Shown here one piece after another: positions 24,108 to 35,398 of a DNA stretch of 64,000 bases. Position 1 is the stretch's first letter; the number at the start of each line of letters is the position of its first letter. Below the pieces are notes generated by a model. That model did not search any database. It was not told where the DNA came from and saw only the letters and a list, made by a program, of their open reading frames with translations. The stretch lies in the NCBI GenBank assembly GCA_030867875.1, contig JAOWCC010001616.1, positions 186,001-250,000 on the forward strand. The letters are read 5' to 3'. The DNA comes from Actinernus sp. WN-2022 (lineage: Eukaryota > Cnidaria > Anthozoa > Actiniaria > Actinernidae). The position numbers and the translations under genes were made by a program.

Positions 24108-27100
24108 GTGTACCTGTTGTCTTTAAAAGCCAGAAAGTCACTTTTCAACTTTTCCCCCCCGATTTTTGTCAGACCTAGCGGAAAATGCTCATTGTCACTA
24201 AGCAAATCGTCACGCCAAACTTCAGGCAAATCGGTTGTTCACGAAAAAGTTCGAAATTCTACACCCCTCCACTCAAAACACCCTCCCCCCATAAAATACC
24301 TAGAGATCAGGAACTCGTCTTTTTGCCGTTTTCTTGAAAGGGCAAATGACAGCTAAAGATTTTACTGGCCTTTCTAGCCTATAATTTACTTGTGTTGTGT
24401 TAGATCTATCCCATAATTTCTTTATTGGAGAGCTAGAGGTTTGGGTTTGGTTAGAAAAAGGCCATTTTCTGGTATTTGTACTCAATATACAGGAAACTTC
24501 CATCCATTAATCTTAATCTACAGGAAGAGAACGTTGTATTGCCGTATAGTGCATCGAAATCCATTAAAAGCTCGAGAAGTGGCGCCACATTGACATTTAG
24601 GTAACATAAGTAAGTTAATGTGTACCTATTGTCTTTAAAAGCCAGAAAGTCACTTTTCAACATTTTTTCCCCGATTTTTGTCAGACCTAGCGGAAAACGC
24701 TCATTGTCACTAAGCAAATCGCCACGCCAAACTTCAGGCAAATCGGTTGTTCACGAAAAAGTTCGAAATTCTACACCCCTCCACTCAAAACACCCTCCCC
24801 CCATAAAATACCTAGAGATCAGGAACTCGTCTTTTTGCCGTTTTTTTGAAAGGGCAAATGACAGCTAAAGATTTTTCTGGCCTTTCTAGCCTATAATTTA
24901 CTTGGGTTGTGTTAGATCTATCCCATAATTTCTTTATTGGAGAGCTAGAGGTTTGGGTTTGGTTAGAAAAAGGCGATTTTCTTGTATTTGTACTCAATAT
25001 ACAGGAAACTTCCATCGATTAATCTTAATCTACAGGAAGAGAACGTTGTATTGCCGTATAGTGCATCGAAATCCATTAAAAGCTCGAGAAATGGCGCCAC
25101 ATTGACATTTAGGTAACATAAGTAAGTTAATGTGTACCTGTTTTCTTTAAAAGCCAGAAAGTCACTTTTCAACTTTTTTCCCCCGATTTTTGTCAGACCT
25201 AGCGGAAAATGCTCATTGTCACTAAGCAAATCGTCACGCCAAACTTCAGGCAAATCGGTTGTTCACGAAAAAGTTCGAAATTCTACACCCATCCACTCAA
25301 AACACCCTCCCCCCCCCCCCCTCCCCCCATAAAATACCTAGAGATCAGGAACTCGTCTTTTTGCCGTTTTCTTGAAATGGCAAATGACAGTTAAGATTTT
25401 TCTGGCCTTTCTAACCTATAATTTACTTGTGTTGTGTTAGATCTATCCCATAATTTCTTTATTGGAGAGCTAGAGGTTTGGGTTTGGTTAGAAAAAGGCC
25501 ATTTTCTGGTATTTGTACTCAATATACAGTAAACTTCCATCGATTAATCTTAATCTACAGGAAGAGAACGTTGTATTGCCGTATAGTGCATCGAAATCCA
25601 TTAAAAGCTCGAGAAATGGCGCCATATTGACATTTAGGTAACATAAGTAAGTTAATGTGTACCTGTTGTCTTTAAAAGCCAGAAAGTCACTTTTCAACAT
25701 TTTTTCCCCGATTTTTGTCAGACCTAGCGGAAATCGCTCATTGTCACTAAGCAAATCGTCACGCCAAACTTCAGGCAAATCGGTTGTTCACGAAAAAGTT
25801 CGAAATTCTACACCCCTCCACTCAAAACACCCTCCCCCCCTCCTCCCCCCATAAAATACCTAGAGATCAGGAACTCGTCTTTTTGCCGTTTCCTTGAAAG
25901 GGCAAATGACAGCTAAAGATTTTTCTGGCCTTTCTAGCCTATAATTTACTTGTGTTGTGTTAGATCTATCCCATAATTTCTTTATTGGAGAGCTAGAGGT
26001 TTGGGTTTGGTTAGAAAAAGGCCATTTTCTGGTATTTTTACTCAATATACAGCAAACTTCCATCGAGTAATCTTAATCTACAGGAAGAGAACGTTGTATT
26101 GCCGTATAGTGCATCGAAATCCATTAAAAGCTCGAGAAATGGCGCCACATTGACATTTAGGTAACATAAGTAAGTTAATGTGTACCTGTTTTCTTTAAAA
26201 GCCAGAAAGTCACTTTTCAACATTTTTTCCCCGATTTTTGTCAGACCTAGCGGAAAATGCTCATTGTCACTAAGCAAATCGTCACGCCAAACTTCAGGCA
26301 AATCGGTTGTTCACGAAAAAGTTCGAAATTCTACACCCCTCCACTCAAAACACCCTCCCCCCCCCTCCCCCCATAAAATACCTAGAGATCAGGAACTCGT
26401 CTTTTTGCCGTTTTCTTGAAAGGGCAAATGACAGCTAAAGATTTTTCTGGCCTTTCTAGCCTATAATTTACTTGTGTTGTGTTAGATCTATCCCATAATT
26501 TCTTTATTGGAGAGCTAGAGGTTTGGGTTTGGTTAGAAAAAGGCCATTTTCTGGTATTTGTACTCAATATACAGGAAACTTCCAGCGATTAATCTTAATC
26601 TACAGGAAGAGAACGTTGTATTGCCGTATAGCGTATCGAAATCCATTACAAGCTCGAGAAATGGCGCCACATTGACATTTAGGTAACATAAGTAAGTTAA
26701 TGTGTACCTGTTGTCTTCAAAAGCCAGAAAGTCACTTTTCAACTTTTTCCCCCCGATTTTTGTCAGACCTAGCGGAAAATGCTCATTGTCACTAAGCAAA
26801 TCGTCACGCCAAACTTCAGGCAAATCGGTTGTTCACGAAAAAGTTCGAAATTCCACACCCCTCCACTCAAAACACCCCTCCCCCCATAAAATACCTAGAG
26901 ATCAGGAACTCGTCTTTTTGCCGTTTTCTTGAAAGGGCAAATGACAGCTAAATATTTTTCTGGCCTTTCTAGCCTATAATTTACTTGTGTTGTGTTAGAT
27001 CTATCCCATAATTTCTTTATTGGAGAGCTAGAGGTTTGGGTTTGGTTAGAAAAAGGCCATTTTCTGGTATTTGTACTCAATATACAGGAAACGTCCATCG

Positions 27101-27840
27101 ATTAATCTTAATCTACAGGAAGAGAACGTTGTATTGCCGTATTGTGTATCGAAATCCATTAAAAGCTCGAGAAATGGCGCCACATTGACATTTAGGTAAC
27201 ATAAGTAAGTTAATGTGTACCTGTTGTCTTTAAAAGCCAGAAAGTCACTTTTCAATTTTTTTTCCCCGATTTTTGTCAGACCTAGCGGAAAATGCTCATT
27301 GTCACTAAGCAAATCGTCACGCCAAACTTCAGGCAAATCGGTTGTTCACGAAAAAGTTCGAAAATCTACACCCCTCCACTCAAAACACCCCCCCCCCCCC
27401 CCTCCTCCCCCCATAAAATACCTAGAGATCAGGAACTCGTCTTTTTGCCGTTTTCTTGAAAGGGCAAATGACAGCTAAAGATTTTTCTGGCCTTTCTAGC
27501 CTATAATTTACTTGTGTTGTGTTAGATCTATCCCATAATTTCTTTATTGGAGAGCTAGAGGTTTGGGTTTGGTTAGACAAAGGCCATTTTCTGGTATTTG
27601 TACTCAATATACAGGAAACTTCCATCGATTAATCTTAATCTACAGGAAGAGAACGTTGTATTGCCGTATAGTGCATCGAAATCCATTTTCTGGTATTTGT
27701 ACTCAATATACAGTAAACTTCCATCGATTAATCTTAATCTACAGGAAGAGAACGTTGTATTGCCGTATAGTGCATCGAAATCCATTAAAAGCTCGAGAAA
27801 TGGCGCCACATTGACATTTAGGTAACATAAGTAAGTTAAT
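24108..27840 (+). repeat. Higher-order unit B2, seven monomers (a-b/d-e-f-g-h-i)
   Basis: Anchors 24108, 24620, 25132, 25657, 26180, 26702 and 27215; 3733 bp. Monomer 24620 begins as b (GGAAAACGCTC, AAATCGCCACG) and ends as d (short C tract, GTTTTTTTGAAAG, CTTGGGTTG, GGCGATTTTCTTG). A b-d crossover therefore removed c and the rest of b and d. The e monomer shares with unit B1 the shortened ACAGTTAAG and TTCTAACC changes. The h monomer has the very short CACCCCTCCCCCC tract. Confidence 0.9.
27584..27781 (+). repeat. 99-bp internal tandem duplication, copy 3 (type 2)
   Basis: Identical layout to the copy at 23851: CCATT-bounded 99-bp halves, CAGGAAAC then CAGTAAAC, following an i monomer. It marks the boundary between units B2 and B3. 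Confidence 0.95.
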
Positions 27841-30800
27841 GTGTACCTGTTGTCTTTAAAAGCCAGAAAGTCACTTTTCAACTTTTCCCCCCCGATTTTT
27901 GTCAGACCTAGCGGAAAATGCTCATTGTCACTAAGCAAATCGTCACGCCAAACTTCAGGCAAATCGGTTGTTCACGAAAAAGTTCGAAATTCTACACCCC
28001 TCCACTCAAAACACCCTCCCCCCATAAAATACCTAGAGATCAGGAACTCGTCTTTTTGCCGTTTTCTTGAAAGGGCAAATGACAGCTAAAGATTTTACTG
28101 GCCTTTCTAGCCTATAATTTACTTGTGTTGTGTTAGATCTATCCCATAATTTCTTTATTGGAGAGCTAGAGGTTTGGGTTTGGTTAGAAAAAGGCCATTT
28201 TCTGGTATTTGTACTCAATATACAGGAAACTTCCATCCATTAATCTTAATCTACAGGAAGAGAACGTTGTATTGCCGTATAGTGCATCGAAATCCATTAA
28301 AAGCTCGAGAAGTGGCGCCACATTGACATTTAGGTAACATAAGTAAGTTAATGTGTACCTGTTGTCTTTAAAAGCCAGAAAGTCACTTTTCAACATTTTT
28401 TCCCCGATTTTTGTCAGACCTAGCGGAAAACGCTCATTGTCACTAAGCAAATCGCCACGCCAAACTTCAGGCAAATCGGTTGTTCACGAAAAAGTTCGAA
28501 ATTCTACACCCCTCCACTCAAAACACCCTCCCCCCCCCTCCCCCCATAAAATACCTAGAGATCAGGAACTCGTCTTTTTGCCGTTTTCTTGAAAGGGCAA
28601 ATGACAGCTAAAGATTTTTCTGGCCTTTCTAGCCTATAATTTACTTGTGTTGTGTTAGATCTATCCCATAATTTCTTTATTGGAGAGCTAGAGGTTTGGG
28701 TTTGGTTAGAAAAAGGCCATTTTCTGGTATTTGTACTCAATATACAGGAAACTTCCATCGATTAATCTTAATCTACAGGAAGAGAACGTTGTATTGCCGT
28801 ATAGTGCATCGAAATCCATTAAAAGCTCGAGAAATGGCGCCACATTGACATTTAGGTAACATAAGTAAGTTAATGTGTACCTGTTGTCTTTAAAAGCCAG
28901 AAAGTCACTTTTCAACTTTTTTCCCCCGATTTTTGTCAGACCTAGCGGAAAATGCTCATTGTCACTAAGCAAATCGTCACGCCAAACTTCAGGCAAATCG
29001 GTTGTTCACGAAAAAGTTCGAAATTCCACACCCCTCCACTCAAAACACCCCCCCCCCCTCCCCCCATAAAATACCTAGAGATCAGGAACTCGTCTTTTTG
29101 CCGTTTTCTTGAAAGGGCAAATGACAGCTAAAGATTTTTCTGGCCTTTCTAGCCTATAATTTACTTGTGTTGTGTTAGATCTATCCCATAATTTCTTTAT
29201 TGGAGAGCTAGAGGTTTGGGTTTGGTTAGAAAAAGGCCATTTTCTGGTATTTGTACTCAATATACAGTAAACTTCCATCGATTAATCTTAATCTACAGGA
29301 AGAGAACGTTGTATTGCCGTATAGTGCATCGAAATCCATTAAAAGCTCGAGAAATGGCGCCATATTGACATTTAGGTAACATAAGTAAGTTAATGTGTAC
29401 CTGTTGTCTTTAAAAGCCAGAAAGTCACTTTTCAACATTTTTTCCCCGATTTTTGTCAGACCTAGCGGAAATCGCTCATTGTCACTAAGCAAATCGTCAC
29501 GCCAAACTTCAGGCAAATCGGTTGTTCACGAAAAAGTTCGAAATTCTACACCCCTCCACTCAAAACACCCTCCCCCCCTCCTCCCCCCATAAAATACCTA
29601 GAGATCAGGAACTCGTCTTTTTGCCGTTTCCTTGAAAGGGCAAATGACAGCTAAAGATTTTTCTGGCCTTTCTAGCCTATAATTTACTTGTGTTGTGTTA
29701 GATCTATCCCATAATTTCTTTATTGGAGAGCTAGAGGTTTGGGTTTGGTTAGAAAAAGGCCATTTTCTGGTATTTTTACTCAATATACAGCAAACTTCCA
29801 TCGAGTAATCTTAATCTACAGGAAGAGAACGTTGTATTGCCGTATAGTGCATCGAAATCCATTAAAAGCTCGAGAAATGGCGCCACATTGACATTTAGGT
29901 AACATAAGTAAGTTAATGTGTACCTGTTGTCTTTAAAAGCCAGAAAGTCACTTTTCAACATTTTTTCCCCGATTTTTGTCAGACCTAGCGGAAAATGCTC
30001 ATTGTCACTAAGCAAATCGTCACGCCAAACTTCAGGCAAATCGGTTGTTCACGAAAAAGTTCGAAATTCTACACCCCTCCACTCAAAACACCCTCCCCCC
30101 CCCTCCCCCCATAAAATACCTAGAGATCAGGAACTCGTCTTTTTGCCGTTTTCTTGAAAGGGCAAATGACAGCTAAAGATTTTTCTGGCCTTTCTAGCCT
30201 ATAATTTACTTGTGTTGTGTTAGATCTATCCCATAATTTCTTTATTGGAGAGCTAGAGGTTTGGGTTTGGTTAGAAAAAGGCCATTTTCTGGTATTTGTA
30301 CTCAATATACAGGAAACTTCCAGCGATTAATCTTAATCTACAGGAAGAGAACGTTGTATTGCCGTATAGTGTATCGAAATCCATTACAAGCTCGAGAAAT
30401 GGCGCCACATTGACATTTAGGTAACATAAGTAAGTTAATGTGTACCTGTTGTCTTCAAAAGCCAGAAAGTCACTTTTCAACTTTTTCCCCCCGATTTTTG
30501 TCAGACCTAGCGGAAAATGCTCATTGTCACTAAGCAAATCGTCACGCCAAACTTCAGGCAAATCGGTTGTTCACGAAAAAGTTCGAAATTCCACACCCCT
30601 CCACTCAAAACACCCCCCCCCCCTCCCCCCATAAAATACCTAGAGATCAGGAACTCGTCTTTTTGCCGTTTTCTTGAAAGGGCAAATGACAGCTAAAGAT
30701 TTTTCTGGCCTTTCTAGCCTATAATTTACTTGTGTTGTGTTAGATCTATCCCATAATTTCTTTATTGGAGAGCTAGAGGTTTGGGTTTGGTTAGAAAAAG

Positions 30801-31413
30801 GCCATTTTCTGGTATTTGTACTCAATATACAGGAAACGTCCATCGATTAATCTTAATCTACAGGAAGAGAACGTTGTATTGCCGTATTGTGTATCGAAAT
30901 CCATTAAAAGCTCGAGAAATGGCGCCACATTGACATTTAGGTAACATAAGTAAGTTAATGTGTACCTGTTGTCTTTAAAAGCCAGAAAGTCACTTTTCAA
31001 TTTTTTTTCCCCGATTTTTGTCAGACCTAGCGGAAAATGCTCATTGTCACTAAGCAAATCGTCACGCCAAACTTCAGGCAAATCGGTTGTTCACGAAAAA
31101 GTTCGAAAATCTACACCCCTCCACTCAAAACACCCTCCCCCCCCTCCTCCCCCCATAAAATACCTAGAGATCAGGAACTCGTCTTTTTGCCGTTTTCTTG
31201 AAAGGGCAAATGACAGCTAAAGATTTTTCTGGCCTTTCTAGCCTATAATTTACTTGTGTTGTGTTAGATCTATCCCATAATTTCTTTATTGGAGAGCTAG
31301 AGGTTTGGGTTTGGTTAGACAAAGGCCATTTTCTGGTATTTGTACTCAATATACAGGAAACTTCCATCGATTAATCTTAATCTACAGGAAGAGAACGTTG
31401 TATTGCCGTATAG
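27841..31413 (+). repeat. Higher-order unit B3, seven monomers (a-b-c-f-g-h-i) ending at a MITE
   Basis: Anchors 27841, 28353, 28875, 29395, 29918, 30440 and 30960. Monomers d and e are absent: c at 28875 passes into a tail with CAGTAAAC, the normal lead-in to f, so a c-e exchange removed d. The final i monomer is broken by the transposon at 31414. Unit B5 at 60330 has the same seven monomers in the same order and also ends in the transposon. Offsets between the two stay within 32489-32492 bp along 3.57 kb. Confidence 0.92.
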
Positions 31414-31802
31414 ACCCTATGCATAAAGCTGGAACCTAATTTACGTAAATTCAGAATTTTAACATTTGAAGAAAAATTGACACTGTATCCTGAAAGAGCA
31501 AGTACAAGTTATTCATCATGTGCAATTTAATAGTTTTATAACAAATTTCTCCAAAGTTATTACCATTTACCGCTCAGGAAAAACATGAAAGCGAGGCTGG
31601 TAGGGCCTGGCTGACTATTTTCATACAAATCTCTCTTATTTCAAAAGTTTATTACTCTGTAGCAATGTAACTTATGACACTCAAATTTCACAGGATTACT
31701 TATTTTTGCATGTTCTTTTACGTGACAATGTTGGTTTTCACAAATATTTATTGCTGACTGGAGAAATCCCGTTGTAATGAAAATGTCCTTTATGCATAGG
31801 GT
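31414..31802. mobile_element. MITE-like element, copy 1 (389 bp)
   Basis: The element starts ACCCTATGCATAAAG and ends CTTTATGCATAGGGT, a perfect 15-bp terminal inverted repeat. It is flanked by GTATAG at 31408-31413 and 31803-31808; a normal monomer has one GTATAG there, so this is a 6-bp target duplication. The interior is AT-rich and has no frame able to encode a transposase. These are the marks of a non-autonomous DNA transposon. The superfamily is not assigned: a 6-bp duplication fits few common groups, and I do not recognise the ends. Confidence 0.9.
31438..31451. other. 14-bp perfect palindrome inside the MITE
   Basis: AATTTACGTAAATT reads the same on both strands, and the same stretch recurs in the other MITE copies. 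Its core TTACGTAA matches the known PAR-bZIP binding consensus. Whether anything binds it here is unknown. Confidence 0.5.
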
Positions 31803-34418
31803 GTATAGTGCATCGAAATCCATTACAAGCTCGAGAAATGGCGCCACATTGACATTTAGGTAACATAAGTAAGTTAATGTGTACCTGTTGTCTTTAAAAG
31901 CCAGAAAGTCACTTTTCAACATTTTTTCCCCGATTTTTGTCAGACCTAGCGGAAAATGCTCATTGTCACTAAGCAAATCGTCACGCCAAACTTCAGGCAA
32001 ATCGGTTGTTCACGAAAAAGTTCGAAATTCTACACCCCTCCACTCAAAACACCCTCCCCCCCCCTCCCCCCATAAAATACCTAGAGATCAGGAACTCGTC
32101 TTTTTGCCGTTTTCTTGAAAGGGCAAATGACAGCTAAAGATTTTTCTGGCCTTTCTAGCCTATAATTTACTTGTGTTGTGTTAGATCTATCCCATAATTT
32201 CTTTATTGGAGAGCTAGAGGTTTGGGTTTGGTTAGAAAAAGGCCATTTTCTGGTATTTGTACTCAATATACAGGAAACTTCCAGCGATTAATCTTAATCT
32301 ACAGGAAGAGAACGTTGTATTGCCGTATAGTGTATCAAAATCCATTACAAGCTCGAGAAATGGCGCCACATTGACATTTAGGTAACATAAGTAAGTTAAT
32401 GTGTACCTGTTGTCTTCAAAAGCCAGAAAGTCACTTTTCAACTTTTTCCCCCCGATTTTTGTCAGACCTAGCGGAAAATGCTCATTGTCACTAAGCAAAT
32501 CGTCACGCCAAACTTCAGGCAAATCGGTTGTTCACGAAAAAGTTCGAAATTCCACACCCCTCCACTCAAAACACCCCCCCCCCCTCCCCCCATAAAATAC
32601 CTAGAGATCAGGAACTCGTCTTTTTGCCGTTTTCTTGAAAGGGCAAATGACAGCTAAATATTTTTCTGGCCTTTCTAGCCTATAATTTACTTGTGTTGTG
32701 TTAGATCTATCCCATAATTTCTTTATTGGAGAGCTAGAGGTTTGGGTTTGGTTAGAAAAAGGCCATTTTCTGGTATTTGTACTCAATATACAGGAAACGT
32801 CCATCGATTAATCTTAATCTACAGGAAGAGAACGTTGTATTGCCGTATTGTGTATCGAAATCCATTAAAAGCTCGAGAAATGGCGCCACATTGACATTTA
32901 GGTAACATAAGTAAGTTAATGTGTACCTGTTGTCTTTAAAAGCCAGAAAGTCACTTTTCAAATTTTTTTCCCCGATTTTTGTCAGACCTAGCGGAAAATG
33001 CTCATTGTCACTAAGCAAATGGTCACGCCAAACTTCAGGCAAATCGGTTGTTCACGAAAAAGTTCGAAAATCTACACCCCTCCACTCAAAACACCCTCCC
33101 CCCCCCTCCTCCCCCCATAAAATACCTAGAGATCAGGAACTCGTCTTTTTGCCGTTTTCTTGAAAGGGCAAATGACAGCTAAAGATTTTTCTGGCCTTTC
33201 TAGCCTATAATTTACTTGTGTTGTGTGAGATCTATCCCATAATTTCTTTATTGGAGAGCTAGAGGTTTGGGTTTGGTTAGACAAAGGCCATTTTCTGGTA
33301 TTTGTACTCAATATACAGGAAACTTCCATCGATTAATCTTAATCTACAGGAAGAGAACGTTGTATTGCCGTATAGTGCATCGAAATCCATTACAAGCTCG
33401 AGAAATGGCGCCACATTGACATTTAGGTAACATAAGTAAGTTAATGTGTACCTGTTGTCTTCAAAAGCCAGAAAGTCACTTTTCAACTTTTTCCCCCCGA
33501 TTTTTGTCAGACCTAGCGGAAAATGCTCATTGTCACTAAGCAAATCGTCACGCCAAACTTCAGGCAAATCGGTTGTTCACGAAAAAGTTCGAAATTCCAC
33601 ACCCCTCCACTCAAAACACCCCCCCCCCCTCCCCCCATAAAATACCTAGAGATCAGGAACTCGTCTTTTTGCCGTTTTCTTGAAAGGGCAAATGACAGCT
33701 AAATATTTTTCTGGCCTTTCTAGCCTATAATTTACTTGTGTTGTGTTAGATCTATCCCATAATTTCTTTATTGGAGAGCTAGAGGTTTGGGTTTGGTTAG
33801 AAAAAGGCCATTTTCTGGTATTTGTACTCAATATACAGGAAACGTCCATCGATTAATCTTAATCTACAGGAAGAGAACGTTGTATTGCCGTATTGTGTAT
33901 CGAAATCCATTAAAAGCTCGAGAAATGGCGCCACATTGACATTTAGGTAACATAAGTAAGTTAATGTGTACCTGTTGTCTTTAAAAGCCAGAAAGTCACT
34001 TTTCAATTTTTTTCCCCGATTTTTGTCAGACCTAGCGGAAAATGCTCATTGTCACTAAGCAAATCGTCACGCCAAACTTCAGGCAAATCGGTTGTTCACG
34101 AAAAAGTTCGAAAATCTACACCCCTCCACTCAAAACACCCTCCCCCCCCTCCTCCCCCCATAAAATACCTACAGATCAGGAACTCGTCTTTTTGCCGTTT
34201 TCTTGAAAGGGCAAATGACAGCTAAAGATTTTTCTGGCCTTTCTAGCCTATAATTTACTTGTGTTGTGTTAGATCTATCCCATAATTTCTTTATTGGAGA
34301 GCTAGAGGTTTGGGTTTGGTTAGACAAAGGCCATTTTCTGGTATTTGTACTCAATATACAGGAAACTTCCATCGATTAATCTTAATCTACAGGAAGAGAA
34401 CGTTGTATTGCCGTATAG
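31803..34418 (+). repeat. Satellite block C1 between MITE copies 1 and 2 (g-like, h, i, h, i)
   Basis: Anchors 31879, 32401, 32921, 33446 and 33966. The first monomer resumes directly after the MITE target duplication and has ATTACAAGCTC and the CAACATTTTTTCCCC of the g subtype. Two h-i pairs follow. The first i (32921) has no MITE and passes normally into h; the second (33966) is broken by MITE copy 2. So the same monomer subtype exists with and without the element within 1.1 kb. Confidence 0.85.
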
Positions 34419-34807
34419 ACCCTATGCATAAAGCTGGAACCTAATTTACGTAAATTCAGAATTTTAACATTTGAAGAAAAATTGACACTGTATCCTGAAA
34501 GAGCAAGTACAAGTTATTCATCATGTGCAATTTAATAGTTTTATAACAAATTTCTCCAAAGTTATTACCATTTACCGCTCAGGAAAAACATGAAAGCGAG
34601 GCTGGTAGGGCCTGGCTGACTATTTTCATACAAATCTCTCTTATTTCAAAAGTTTATTACTCTGTAGCAATGTAACTTATGACACTCAAATTTCACAGGA
34701 TTACTTATTTTTGCATGTTCTTTTACGTGACAATGTTGGTTTTCACAAATATTTATTGCTGACTGGAGAAATCCGGTTGTAATGAAAATGTCCTTTATGC
34801 ATAGGGT
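34419..34807. mobile_element. MITE-like element, copy 2 (389 bp)
   Basis: Same ends, same GTATAG flanks and same monomer position as copy 1. It differs visibly by one change, ATCCGGTTG in place of ATCCCGTTG near the right end. The identical site shows it is a co-amplified copy, not an independent insertion. Confidence 0.9.
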
Positions 34808-35398
34808 GTATAGTGCATCGAAATCCATTACAAGCTCGAGAAATGGCGCCACATTTACATTTAGGTAACATAAGTAAGTTAATGTGTACCTGTTGTCTTC
34901 AAAAGCCAGAACGTCACTTTTCAACTTTTTTCCCCCGATTTTTGTCAGACCTAGCGGAAAATGCTCATTGTCACTAAGCAAATAGTCACGCCAAACTTCA
35001 GGCAAATCGGTTGTTCACGAAAAAGATCGAAATTCCACACCCCTCCATTCAAAACACCCCCCCCCCCCCATAAAATACCTAGAGATCAGGAACTCGTCTT
35101 TTTGCCGTTTTTTTGAAAGGGTAAATGACAGCTAAAGATTTTTCTGGCCTTTCTAGCCTATAATTTACTTGTGTTGTGTTAGATCTATCCCATAATTTCT
35201 TTATTGGAGAGCTAGAGGTTTGGGTTTGGTTAGAAAAAGGCCATTTTCTGGTATTTGTACTCAATATACAGGAAACGTCCATCGATTAATCTTAATCTAC
35301 AGGAAGAGAACGTTGTATTGCCGTATTGTGTATCGAAATCCATTAAAAGCTCGAGAAATGGCGCCACATTGACATTTAGGTAACATAAGTAAGTTAAT
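34808..35398 (+). repeat. Post-MITE monomer, variant p (anchor 34884)
   Basis: It starts at the right-hand GTATAG. Marks are ATTACAAGCTC, GTCTTCAAAAG, CCAGAACGTCAC, CAAATAGTCACG and CTCCATTC. The same set follows MITE copies 4 and 5 (anchors 42496 and 44452). Its C tract is a single uninterrupted run of 13 C (35057-35069). Confidence 0.85.
35057..35069 (-). other. Uninterrupted 13-C run
   Basis: In the p monomer at 34884 the usual T between the two C runs is missing, leaving one pure run. The sister p monomers at 42496 and 44452 keep the T. Confidence 0.7.

Noticed and set aside
31414..31802. Assigning the MITE to a named superfamily
   Set aside because: The 6-bp target duplication and ACCCTATGC end do not point to one group I can name with confidence, and there is no transposase to compare.
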